From NCBI GenBank assembly GCA_002104905.1, contig MCFE01000062.1, positions 62,001 through 126,000 of the forward strand: a stretch of 64,000 bases of DNA. The letters run 5' to 3'. Shown here one piece after another: positions 10,836-20,110 of the stretch (the stretch's first letter is position 1; each line of letters opens with the position of its first letter). The notes under the pieces are model-generated. The model had not been told where the DNA came from. It was given only the letters and a program-made list of their open reading frames with translations, and searched no databases. The translations under genes and the position numbers were made by a program. Source of the DNA: Basidiobolus meristosporus CBS 931.73 (lineage: Eukaryota; Basidiobolomycota; Basidiobolomycetes; Basidiobolales; Basidiobolaceae).

Positions 10836-11933
10836 ATGTCTGCTGTCGAACAAACCCTTTACGAAACCCTTGGCGGGGAAGAGACCATCGGAAAAGTGGT
10901 TGATGTCTTCTACAACAAATATGTCCTCAACGATGATAGAATTAAAGATTTCTTTGTTGGTGTTGACATGGAAAAACAACGCCTCATGCAAACCAAATTC
11001 CTGGCCTTTGCTTTCGGAGGACCTGCCTTTAATGGAAAGAAGATGAACGTCGCCCATCGCCACCTCAAATTGAAGGACGAACACTTCGATGCAGTCATTG
11101 ATGATCTTGGTAAGGCTCTGCGTGATTTTGATGTGTCCGACGAGATTATTGCCAAGATCGTCGCCGTTGCGGAAACCACCCGTGACGATGTCCTGGGACG
11201 TACCGAGAAGAGTGCCCCAGTTGTTCCCGAGATGGAACATGTGGATCGTGAGCTCCTACACACTGATCCCATCTACCGTTTCCAGTACGTCGCCAAGTTT
11301 GTTGATTTCTCGGATAAGGACGTTGAGGCCATCAAGTCGGTTGCTGAACAACTTGCTCCTCTGGGCTCAGTCTTGGTTGACGCTGTTTATGACAAACTTC
11401 ACAAATTCGATGTTACTTGGGCATCAATGGCCAAGCGCCACGAGGGCTATTCCGGCCAAGTGGTTGAAAATGTCGATGATCTCGGCGTCGACAGCTCTCA
11501 GATCAAGTATCGCAAAGACATGCTTACTCGTTATATTGGTCGCCTTCTGACTAACCCATACGATGAGCGCATGATCAAATATCTTGATTGGGTAGCCAAG
11601 ATTCATACCGATATTCCCGGAAAGCAATCCAAGATCAACGTTGAATACATTCACATCTCCGCCCTTCTTGGCTTTGTCGAATCCACCTTGATTTGGGCCA
11701 TCAGCACCCTCAAACTCGAAAGAGAACACGAACTCCGCGTGATTCTTGCATTCAACAAGGTTTTGTGGTTGCAGAACGACTTCTTTGCCAAGTACTACGC
11801 TAAGGATGGCTCGGACGTTCCCAACTCGTTTGGCCTTCATGCCCACCCTCCCAAGTCCAAGTTCAGTCTCCAGAGCGCCATTATTGGTGGAGCTGTTGCT
11901 GCCATTGGTTTCCTAGTGGCTCGTCGCCTTTAA
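10836..11933 (+). CDS. Chimeric globin: truncated haemoglobin (group I) fused to a protoglobin-like domain, with a C-terminal hydrophobic tail
   Basis: One exon encodes 365 residues. Residues 5-122 are a group I truncated haemoglobin: LYETLGG at the start, FYNKYVL with the B10 tyrosine (Y26), DRIKDFF, a glutamine at E7 (Q48), AFGG, the proximal histidine in VAHRHL (H74) and EHFDAV. The E10 histidine used as sixth ligand in some cyanobacterial homologues is replaced by Met51. Residues 134-322 resemble the protoglobin/globin-sensor family: HVDRELLHTDPIYRFQY, FVDFSDKDV, then YLDWVAKIHTDIPGK, where H257 is the likely proximal ligand. Residues 347-362 (SAIIGGAVAAIGFLVA) form one hydrophobic segment before the terminal RRL, as in tail-anchored proteins of outer mitochondrial or other organelle membranes. 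The protein probably binds two haems and acts in oxygen or NO sensing or detoxification at a membrane; this is inference. No transmitter domain is present. Confidence 0.88.
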   Translation: MSAVEQTLYETLGGEETIGKVVDVFYNKYVLNDDRIKDFFVGVDMEKQRLMQTKFLAFAFGGPAFNGKKMNVAHRHLKLKDEHFDAVIDDLGKALRDFDVSDEIIAKIVAVAETTRDDVLGRTEKSAPVVPEMEHVDRELLHTDPIYRFQYVAKFVDFSDKDVEAIKSVAEQLAPLGSVLVDAVYDKLHKFDVTWASMAKRHEGYSGQVVENVDDLGVDSSQIKYRKDMLTRYIGRLLTNPYDERMIKYLDWVAKIHTDIPGKQSKINVEYIHISALLGFVESTLIWAISTLKLEREHELRVILAFNKVLWLQNDFFAKYYAKDGSDVPNSFGLHAHPPKSKFSLQSAIIGGAVAAIGFLVARRL

Positions 11934-11994
11934 ATTTCATTTCTCTCAACCATGTAAATCTCTACGGAATGATTTAAATATGTGAATATTAGTG

Positions 11995-12000
11995 AATAAA
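11995..12000 (+). terminator. Polyadenylation signal of the globin gene
   Basis: AATAAA lies about 62 nt after the globin stop codon in AT-rich sequence, a normal position for a eukaryotic poly(A) signal. Confidence 0.4.
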
Positions 12001-12436
12001 ATGAATTAGATCACCACGATATGGGCTGCGTTTGATCGGTAAATGGTTTCGTCAATCAAATGGCAGAGCTTGAAAACGTACCCTCAAATCAGAAGGCCAT
12101 CTATCTGACCAAACACTGGCATTAGTCTGGTATGCGAATGCAGTTTGGGACGAAGGTTGCCGATTTGGGATAAATGAAGATTGGGTTGAAGAAAGCCATC
12201 AGAAGATTCTACCTCCATAATTTGAATCTGAGCACTACTGACAACATCAAAAGCTTCACTCAAATTATGGCCTAGGCATTTCGAACGTAGTCTAGATTGA
12301 TCTGTATTTACCAAACCACATACCCGAAATGATCTGTTTCCTATCGTCCAGCTCTCTATATATATGTATGTGTGTGCATATCTATGTAACAAGCTTTGCC
12401 ATAGTACACAAAGCCTAGACCACAAAGATCACGAAA

Positions 12437-13131
12437 TTGGTGCATATCCTCGTTCCACCAAATCCGGTATTTTTCTGTCTAGAGATATCTTCACTCTCCA
12501 CCTCAGTAAACCACATGGACCACAAAAGGCCATTATACAGGTACGAATCAAACTTCCCCGCTGGATTTATCGTGTCACGCTCGACGACAAGTCAAGTTTT
12601 GGGCAGAATTAACTTCGGTCCAGGTTCATCGAACTTATATGGAGTTCGAAGCCTCTTCAATTCAACATTCAGTTCTATCCGCATTTCAAGGATGAAACTT
12701 ACATGTTACATACACTCCACCCTGATCGATGATGATCGTAATCAATCGTAGTTGATTGAGCCCCATAACGAGGCGAAAAGGATATATGAAATATCTACCT
12801 TAGCAGCTGGATCTCTTGCTGTGCAATCTTCCTGTCAAAATCCAGTTAAATGATTTAAATTCCGTTGACATCACTTCAACGAATTCGCACGAAGATAGAA
12901 AACAATGGCGTCCAATGGTCGAATCAAGTCGAACGGTTCGCAACCGTTTTCAAAGCAGGCACCAGGCTAGATGACATCATCCTCATCGGTATGCCGTATA
13001 AAGGACTGGGTTATCAGTTCCAAGGTAGCGTTGCTATCACCCAAGTTGTTCTTCGACCGAGCAATTCTACATCGACCGGTGTAGGAAAACACAACCAACC
13101 AATACTAACGGGATCGATACAAAATGTTTAA
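12437..13131 (+). CDS. Possible coding region, unrecognised (low support)
   Basis: Two plus-strand open stretches (12437-12751, 104 codons, and 12865-13131, 88 codons) have a more balanced composition than the flanks and could be exons of one gene. The second contains VERFATVFKAGTRLDDIIL and GMPYKGLGYQFQGS, which look protein-like but match no family I know. I could not find convincing splice sites joining them or a clear start. It may be a gene relic or chance. Confidence 0.2.
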
Positions 13132-14486
13132 CAACAGCATTAAAAAGCATATCTCCCTCAAATACTACCAGTATGAGCTAGTCACCTGCATTTATATGTT
13201 AGAGCCTTGGGAGAAGGTCATTTTTAATAGCTTCGTGCTCACAAGCTTATTGGTAACCTTGTACTTTGGAATCACATATCTTCCAATCCCCACCATGCCT
13301 ACCGCCTCCAGTTATGGGCTTTCGTGAGGAACGTCAAGTCCTGCCTGGTCCCTTGGGGTATACCCCAGTCGACTACCTGGAATCTTTGGGTACTTCGCGT
13401 TTGCTTGTCTTTTTCTAGCAAATCTGTCCAAAGGATCCTACAATGTGTATATTTACTTGCATCTAATCAATTTAGAATAAATGTATCCTTCAGCCATTGT
13501 GTACATCTCACCGGACAGTTGGCATAGTATTCTTGCACGGTCCAACATGATGAGCTTGAATACATCAAACTAATAGTATCATTGCCGATAGAACCCCTAG
13601 CAGAGAAAGCCCACAACGCAGTCTGTTGTTTTACCCCGACCAGCACTTTACAATGCTCTTAAGGAGTCGGTGGTTGGTGATGTACACAAGCTTCACGTCG
13701 AGAAATAACATGCGCTCTCTGGAGACCCGGTGGGCTTATTGTATTATGCATGATGTTCCTTCCGATAATCTACGCATGACGCACTCGAAATGATTGTTCG
13801 ACATCATTGGACGGCGAAATTGAGGCGGAAGTTCCCACGATAGGGTAAACTTCTCAGGATTATGAGAAAATGGATTGTTATGAAGTAGAATTCCAGCCTA
13901 TCCAATTGCGGGCCTGAGAAAGATCACACACTGGTATTATCAGGCAGAATAGTGCGGTTCGTATGGGTTGATTTAGTGATTATACTCAGGCGTGGAGAGT
14001 GTGAGAAAAAAGTGTCATCGTGGATTCAACCACCCAACTTGGCTTAAGGGATAGTGAAACAGGGATTTCCTGAATAGCCAATGGTCGTTGGGTATCCGAT
14101 CCGCGGATGCCTTCATTCGTGGTTAAGTTTGGCTAGTATGCTCGTAGACCTGACCACAATCGAAGGGATATTATGCAAGGATGGTTAACTTTGTTCGTAG
14201 GAGGCCAAACTCGGCATATCTTCCTAGCATCTGCGCCATCCCAACAGCTGTCGTGTTGAAAAATTCGACCGCCTGGTAGCACATCCCCAGGATCACATGA
14301 GCTCTTGGGCAGTCCCTTTCGTTCCCACACATAATGGAAGCGAAGAGGGACCGAATGAAGTCACTCCAAATCGCATGCCTATTTATTCCTGACACCCCCG
14401 CCATTGAGACTTCTCTACCAGCCACTAATCCTTCTCTGCGATCTCTTCTTCTGTTTTTCACCTCGATCTAATTTCACGTCTCCCCC
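13132..14486. other. Intergenic, no gene recognised
   Basis: Short overlapping frames on the minus strand around 14133-14461 show no motif. The right end is the promoter region of the E1 alpha gene. No repeat was noticed. Confidence 0.45.
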
Positions 14487-15998
14487 ATGCTTAGATTAAC
14501 CACACGTCGTTTATTGAGCTCTCATGCTAAGAGCGCATTGAAAAACCAATCTCCCGCGGCGTTTGGTTCCATACTCGCTCGTCAGGTATAGAGTTTCCGT
14601 CCGGGATACTAGGAATGTCAGTATTAATAGAAAGTGCTTTAAAGAACTCCACTCGCTCAGCTATTAGCCAGGCTCTTAGAAAAAAGGTCCCATTTCCTGG
14701 CGCGTCGGATTCCTACTTTACTCAGGAGATGAAGTTCATCGGTAAAGGTGAAGCAATCCCTACATATCACGTCATGGATGTTGATGGCAACGTCCTGAAC
14801 CCTTCAGAGGATCCCAAGGTGAATCAGCCTTTTCATTCTCTGTGGTGAGCGATTAGGTACTAACCGTAGTCTGCGGGACACTAGGTTTCGAAAGAGTTTG
14901 CTTTGAAACTTTACCAAGATATGGTCACTTTGAACGTGATGGATCTGATCCTTTACGAAGCCCAACGTCAGGGCCGTATTAGCTTCTACATGACCAGTTA
15001 CGGCGAGGAAGCATATATCGGCAGTGCTGCAGGGCTTGTCAACGAAGATGTTGTGTTCGGCCAGGTGCGTACTTTCGCTACGATATTTCCATGTTGGCTC
15101 ACTATGCTAACCCCCACTTGGATAGTATCGTGAAAGTGGTGTTCTGCTCTACCGTGGTTTCACATTGGACGAGTTTATGAATCAGTGTTATAGTAACGAG
15201 CTCGATTACGGAAAGGGTCGCCAGATGCCTATTCATTACGGTTCCACCAAACATAACTTCCACACCATCTCCTCTCCTTTAGCCACTCAGATCCCTCACG
15301 CCGCTGGTGCCGCCTACGCCCTGAAGATGGAGGGTAAGAAGAACTGTGTGATGTGTTACTTCGGTGATGGTGCCGCTAGCGAAGGTGACTTCCACGCTGC
15401 ATTAAATATGGCAGCCACCATGCACTGTCCAGTCATCTTCTTCTGTCGTAACAATGGATTTGCCATTTCGACCCCTACCTCAGAGCAGTACCAAGGAGAT
15501 GGTATTGCCAGTCGAGGCATCGGCTACGGTATCGATACCATCCGTGTTGATGGCAATGATGTTTGGGCGGTCTACAACGCAACCAAAGAAGCCAGAAGAA
15601 TTGCTGTGGAGGAGAACCGACCAGTGTTGATCGAGGCGATGACCTATCGTATTGGACACCATAGTACTTCTGATGACTCCTCCGCCTATAGATCAAAGAA
15701 GGAGGTGGAGGACTGGGAACGTTTGGATAGTCCATTGACCCGCATTAGAAAGTATCTTGAAAGAAAGGGCTGGTGGAGTGATGAGGAAGAGAAGGCTTAT
15801 CGTAAAGAGACCCGCACCAAGATTCTCAAGTCGTTCAGTGCCGCTGAGAAGTACAAGAAGCCCGCTATCAAGGAGTTGTTTGAAGATGTGTACGACAAAA
15901 TGACCCCTAACCTGGTAGAACAGAAAGCGGAGCTTGATGAATTGCTGAAAAAATACCCACAATACTACCCATCCGTCCAAGAGCACGCTCAGAATTAG
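14487..15998 (+). CDS. BCKDHA: 2-oxoisovalerate dehydrogenase E1 component, alpha subunit (mitochondrial)
   Basis: The gene has four exons: 14487-14580, 14631-14818, 14885-15064 and 15126-15998, with introns of 50-66 nt. The sum is 1335 nt, giving 444 residues. An alternative first intron, 14586-14644, also keeps the frame. The N-terminus [20 protein letters not shown] is a typical mitochondrial presequence. The thiamine diphosphate motif starts GDGAASEGD (about 234-242) and ends at [21 protein letters not shown] is the loop that carries the regulatory phosphoserines in animal enzymes and marks this as the branched-chain enzyme rather than pyruvate dehydrogenase. [11 protein letters not shown] and [18 protein letters not shown] are also conserved. 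With an E1 beta subunit it decarboxylates the 2-oxoacids from valine, leucine and isoleucine in the mitochondrial matrix. The reading frame is intact. Confidence 0.95.
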
Positions 15999-16505
15999 GC
16001 TCCTAGAGAATCTCGACCATGTAAAATTGCATACCTGTTGCATTTTCACCTACATCGCATTTTTGCCAATTGATAGTATTTCCTGTGGATCCCTTGGGGA
16101 TTGGTTGTGAAATGTCTGCCCTGAGCATACTTTCCCACGCATCCGTGTATGTAATGTCTTTTCAGTCAGTTGTATGCAGAGATCCATACGAACCGTAAAC
16201 AACATCCTTGTTTAAGGGTGTACTAAACATTCAATATCTTACCTGATTTCGATCCTCGGGAATCAATTAGCCTTGATGCAAAAACCACTTGGAAGCATCC
16301 CGCCTGAAACGTTTATAAATCAGACTGTTTTTCCTGTCGTACATCTTTCACATGCACGTCCACTTACCTGGCGAAAGCTTGAAGATCACTTATAGGTGGC
16401 CAAGATCTTTTGGGTTAGCTCTTGATATTGACCTGGAGTGCTTTCCCTGAGCTGAGCAATCGGCCAACATCGTATGATGTAGATTGCCATCATTTGGGGT
16501 GAATC
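15999..16505. other. 3' flank of the E1 alpha gene, no gene
   Basis: This is AT-rich 3' flanking sequence with no coding frame that I trust. It marks the border between the gene-bearing region and the transposon nest. Confidence 0.5.
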
Positions 16506-16725
16506 TGTTGTAAATTTCGTAATTCCACCTAAATATTTACCTAACTTAGTCACATAAATCATTGCCTACAAATCTTGGAGAATTCTGACCAAATTCCTTG
16601 TCAGGATTCACTTGGAATATTTTCACCAAAATATCAGGTACCCAGAACATGAAATTTCTCAAAGTTATCCAAACAGCCCCAAACTTTGCACGCATGTTCT
16701 TGGGACCTTCATAAGCACATTGATA
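16506..16725 (+). repeat. Copia LTR, left part only
   Basis: It begins TGTTGTAAATTTCG and follows the Copia LTR as far as TTCTTGGGACCTTC, then breaks off. The break is followed by about 85 bases of unassigned sequence and a second LTR piece in the opposite orientation. Confidence 0.75.
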
Positions 16726-16811
16726 TATTGGACTACTTGGTATCATTCTGCAGCTAAAATTTTGCTTAACAATTCCACACTAGTCTTAGTCACTGTAAAG
16801 CTCATTTATGC

Positions 16812-16897
16812 TGTAAGAGTTTTGGAGGTATGGAAGTGACTGGGAGATCAAGTAAGTTATGTGGTTTTCATGTAATGATTTATTGAATGTGAAAGTG
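16812..16897 (-). repeat. Copia LTR end fragment, inverted
   Basis: It reads TGTAAGAGTTTTGGAGGTA and continues to TTTATTGAATGTGAAAGT, which is the complement of the right end of the Copia LTR. It is joined at 16898 to a plus-strand fragment of Copia reverse transcriptase, a junction no intact element would have. Confidence 0.65.
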
Positions 16898-16900
16898 GGG

Positions 16901-17353
16901 TACCCTCATACAAAAGGACTTGACTATACTGAGACCTTTGCACTGGTAGCCAAGTTTAATTCCATCAGATTGATGTTGGCTATTGCAGCTAAATATAAGC
17001 TTTTCATTCATCAAATGGATGCAAAAACTGCATATTTGAATGGAGAACTTGATGAGGATGTGTATATGGACCAGCCTGATGGGTTTGTTGACCAAGATAA
17101 CCCCCATTTGGTCTGCAAGCTTAAAATATCTTTATATGGTCTCAAACAATCACCATGAGCCTGAAATTGCAAGATAGAATCTTATGGGAATCTTTGAGTT
17201 GCAAGAGGAGTCATGCTAACAATAACCCCAAATTTTCTTAATTCTTTGTCCAGTAGCTTTCCATGTATGTAATTTAAGGTCAATCTTCAGTACAAAGCTC
17301 TAGGGCTGATACAAGGCCCTGAAACCTGTCTGTCAGGTTATTCAGGATGGTAG
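16901..17353 (+). repeat. Left arm of a large inverted repeat (Copia-derived)
   Basis: These 453 bases are the reverse complement of 18452-18905 with few differences. The first part encodes a piece of Copia reverse transcriptase on the plus strand (PHTKGLDYTETFALVAKFNS to YGLKQSP). The second part is a piece of gag read on the minus strand. The two arms bracket about 1.1 kb of LTR and gag sequence, so the locus could fold back on itself. It probably arose by ectopic recombination or an aberrant integration of Copia cDNA. Confidence 0.8.
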
Positions 17354-17357
17354 CTAT

Positions 17358-17704
17358 TGTTATAAAAATTTGTAATTCCACCAAAATAATCACCTAACTT
17401 AGTCACTTAGATCATTACCTTTAAATCCTATAGAATACTGACCAAAATCCATCTTGGGATTTACTTAGAATACTTTCACCAAAATATCAGATACCCAGAA
17501 TATGGAAATTCTCAAAGCTGTTCAAACAGCACCAAACTTTATACACATGTTCTTGGAGCCTTTCTAAGCCTACTCTATGCGTTTGTTATTCCAAGACCAT
17601 GTAAAGTATAAATACTACTTTCACATTTAGTAATCATTAAGTGAAAACCACTTAATCTACTTGTTCTCCCAATCACTTCCAATATCTCCAAGGCTCTTAT
17701 AACA
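17358..17704 (+). repeat. Copia LTR (347 bp), upstream of gag
   Basis: This is a complete LTR from TGTTATAAAAATTTG to CTCTTATAACA. It is directly followed by a primer-binding site and gag in the same orientation, so it is the 5' LTR of a Copia element whose remainder is rearranged. Confidence 0.85.
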
Positions 17705-17720
17705 GGTTATGAGCCTCAAG
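17705..17720 (+). promoter_or_regulatory. Copia primer-binding site
   Basis: GGTTATGAGCCTCAAG starts at the first base after the LTR. Its complement contains GGCTCATAACC, which matches the anticodon stem-loop of eukaryotic initiator methionine tRNA. Drosophila copia is known to prime from a cleaved 5' half of this tRNA at a similar site, so half-tRNA priming is likely here. Confidence 0.6.
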
Positions 17721-18192
17721 CTGTCACTCTCTGCAATATCTACTACTGCTATTATTGGAACTTTTCCCTCTGTTGAAAGAATGGATGGATCTACCTGCCA
17801 AGTATGGAAGGTGAAGATGAAGATGCTGCTACAAGGAAGAGGTCTTTGGGATATTGTCATGGGAGAAGAATGCCCTCCTCAAAATGTGGGAGAGGAAGCC
17901 TTAAAGTATCAGAAGAAAGAACAAAGTGCCTTTAACTGCATTTGCCATGATGTCAAAGACAAATTGCTAATTCAATGCTCAAGAGCAAAAACAGCAAAGA
18001 ATGCCTGGAAGGCATTAGAAGACACCTACTAGTCATGTTCAGCTGCTAAGAAAATGTATCTTAGACAAAAATGTTTACTACAGAGATGCAGACAGGATAA
18101 GAAATGAAAATCTAATTAACAGAACTACCCTGCTGGTGGATGAGATGGAATCTGTGGGTATTCCAACTACTGATTAGGATGTGATAGCTGTT
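17709..18192 (+). pseudogene. Copia Gag, broken
   Basis: The frame reads TVSL-type leader sequence, then MDGSTCQVWKVKMKMLLQGR and GLWDIVMGEECPP, then WKALEDTY followed by a TAG. Downstream YLRQK and DEMESVGIPTTD can still be read with stops and a small deletion. The order matches the longer minus-strand Gag at 32253-32940. An inverted LTR fragment (18193-18447) interrupts it; the next gag codons resume at 18448-18590 (ILNNLTDRFQGLVSALELCT). It is not functional. Confidence 0.8.
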
Positions 18193-18447
18193 CTCAGAGT
18201 CTTGGAGATATTGGAAATGATTGGGAAACCAAGTAGATCATGTGGTTTTCACTTAATGATTTATTGAATATAAAAGTAGTATTTATACTTTTACATGGTC
18301 TTGGCATTTCAACACATAGGATAGGCTAAGGAAGGTCTCAAGAGCATTTGTGCAGAGTTTGGGGCTGTTTGGACAACTTTGAGAATTTGCATGTTCTGGG
18401 TACCTGGTATTTTGGTGAAAGTATTCTAAGTAAATCCCAACATGGAT
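18193..18447 (-). repeat. Copia LTR fragment inserted in gag, inverted
   Basis: It runs from CAGAGTCTTGGAGATATTGG to TAAGTAAATCCCAACATGGA and matches the complement of the Copia LTR right part. It splits the gag sequence at 18192 and lacks the LTR left end. Confidence 0.7.
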
Positions 18448-18451
18448 TTTA

Positions 18452-18905
18452 CTACCATCCTGAATAACCTGACAGACAGGTTTCAGGGCCTTGTATCAGC
18501 CCTAGAGCTTTGTACTGAAGATTGACCTTAAGTTACATACATGGAAGGCTACTGGACAAAGAATTAAGAAAATTTGGGGTTATTGTTAGCATGACTCCTC
18601 TTGCAACTCAAAGATTTCCATACAATTCTATCCTGCAATTCCAGGCTCTTGGTGATTGTTTGAGACCATATAAAAATATTTTAAGCTTGCAGACCAAATG
18701 GGGGTTATCTTGGTCAACAAACCCATCAGGCTGGTCCATATACACATCCTCATCAAGTTCTCCATTCAAATATGCAGTTTTTGCATCCATTTGATGAATG
18801 AAAAGCTTATATTTAGCTGCAATAGCCAACATCAATCTGATGGAATTAAACTTGGCTACCAGTGCAAAGGTCTCAGTATAGTCAAGTCCTTTTGTATGAG
18901 GGTAT
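18452..18905 (-). repeat. Right arm of the large inverted repeat (Copia-derived)
   Basis: This is the partner of the arm at 16901-17353. It contains the end of gag on the plus strand and the start of a minus-strand reverse transcriptase fragment. It continues beyond 18905 into Copia pol that the left arm lacks, so this side is the parent of the duplication. Confidence 0.8.
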
Positions 18906-20110
18906 CCTTTGGCCACAAGTCTTGCTTTGTATCTCTCAATTGAACCATCAGTCTTGTACTTTGTCTTAAAGACCCATCTGCATCCAGTTGATTTAAGTTG
19001 ATTGGTAATTTGACTAAGTCCCAAGTTTGATTTTCCATCAGAGCCTGATATTCTGCAGTCATTGGAGATCTCCAAATCTTTGTCTGAGGGCTATTTAGGG
19101 CCTGTTTTACAGTCTGGGGTTCATCAAGATGGACTGACTAGGCATAGGCTAAGTTGGTACCCTCATTGATATAGAAATATGGGCTATTTCTTGTCTGGTG
19201 GAATCTCCAGGCATTTGATACTGGAATGATCACTTCTGGCATATTCCTGGGCACTGATCTAGTTTTTGTCATCATCTGATGTCATTTTTTGTAAAAGTCT
19301 TGAATTTTCCTCAGGTAGCACATCCATGGACTTGATTAGCTACTTTGCATTGGTATTGTGGAGTCTGTATGCTCTACTCTCATTGCAATAGCCCAAAAAT
19401 ATGCATTTTACACTTTTGGCCCAAACTTTGGCTAATTTCTGGGTGGTTTCCTGGCATAAGATGTACACCCAAATATTCTTAGATATTCTGCACTTGGTCT
19501 GTATCCATACCATGCTTTGAGTTGAGTAGAATCACAAAGTATTCTGTTGCAATTCCTACTTCTAAGGTATGTATATATGGCAACTGATTCCACCCAAATA
19601 TCATGGGATAATTTTTGATCATGGATCATAGATCTGGCAATATCAATTATTATTCTGTTTGCATATTGTGCTACTCCATTTTGCTGTGGGGAGTATGGTA
19701 CTGTAGCCTCTTGCTTTATCCCGTGAATTTTGCAGAAGTGGATGAAGAGTTTTGAGGTATATTCTCCACCATTGTCTGAGCATATTTTCTTGATTTTTTC
19801 ACCAGTTTCTCTCTCTGCCATGGCTTTGAGCTCCCTGAACTTAGACAGAGCTTCTTCCTTTCTCTCCATGAAGTAGACCAACATGTATCTTGTATAATTA
19901 TCAATAAAAGTGATTAAATACTTCATCCCACCTAAGTACAAATTTGCATAGGTCCAAACAGATCTAAGTGAATTAGATCTAATTTTTTCTCAGTTTTAAT
20001 TAACTCAGAGCTCTTGAATGGTTGTCTGGCTTGTTTCCCATATATGCAGGCTTCACAGTGCTCCAAATTAGCTGGGGGATCATTTTTTACTCCAGATATT
20101 AGCTGATCTT
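18606..20110 (-). pseudogene. Copia Pol fragment: integrase core and N-terminal reverse transcriptase
   Basis: Read on the minus strand, the integrase core lies at about 19985-19432 with FIDNYTRY (first Asp), SDNGGEY (second Asp), PQQNGV and YGYRPSAEYLRIFGC. The third acidic residue appears to be lost: the codons read VAQYANR, while the copy near 30670 reads VAEHANR. Reverse transcriptase follows at 19075-18608 (GCRWVFKTKYKTDG, LVAKGY, MDAKTAYLNGELDE, LYGLKQSP) and stops before the YGDD active site. The upstream edge at about 20110 is a junction with a CACTA-type element. It is inactive. Confidence 0.85.

Noticed and set aside
10794-11846. Long minus-strand open frames opposite the globin (up to 148 codons)
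   Set aside because: They are shadows of the codon usage of the globin gene, which has clear family motifs.
14133-14461. Minus-strand open frames upstream of the E1 alpha gene
   Set aside because: Two overlapping frames without motifs; position fits the promoter region of the next gene.
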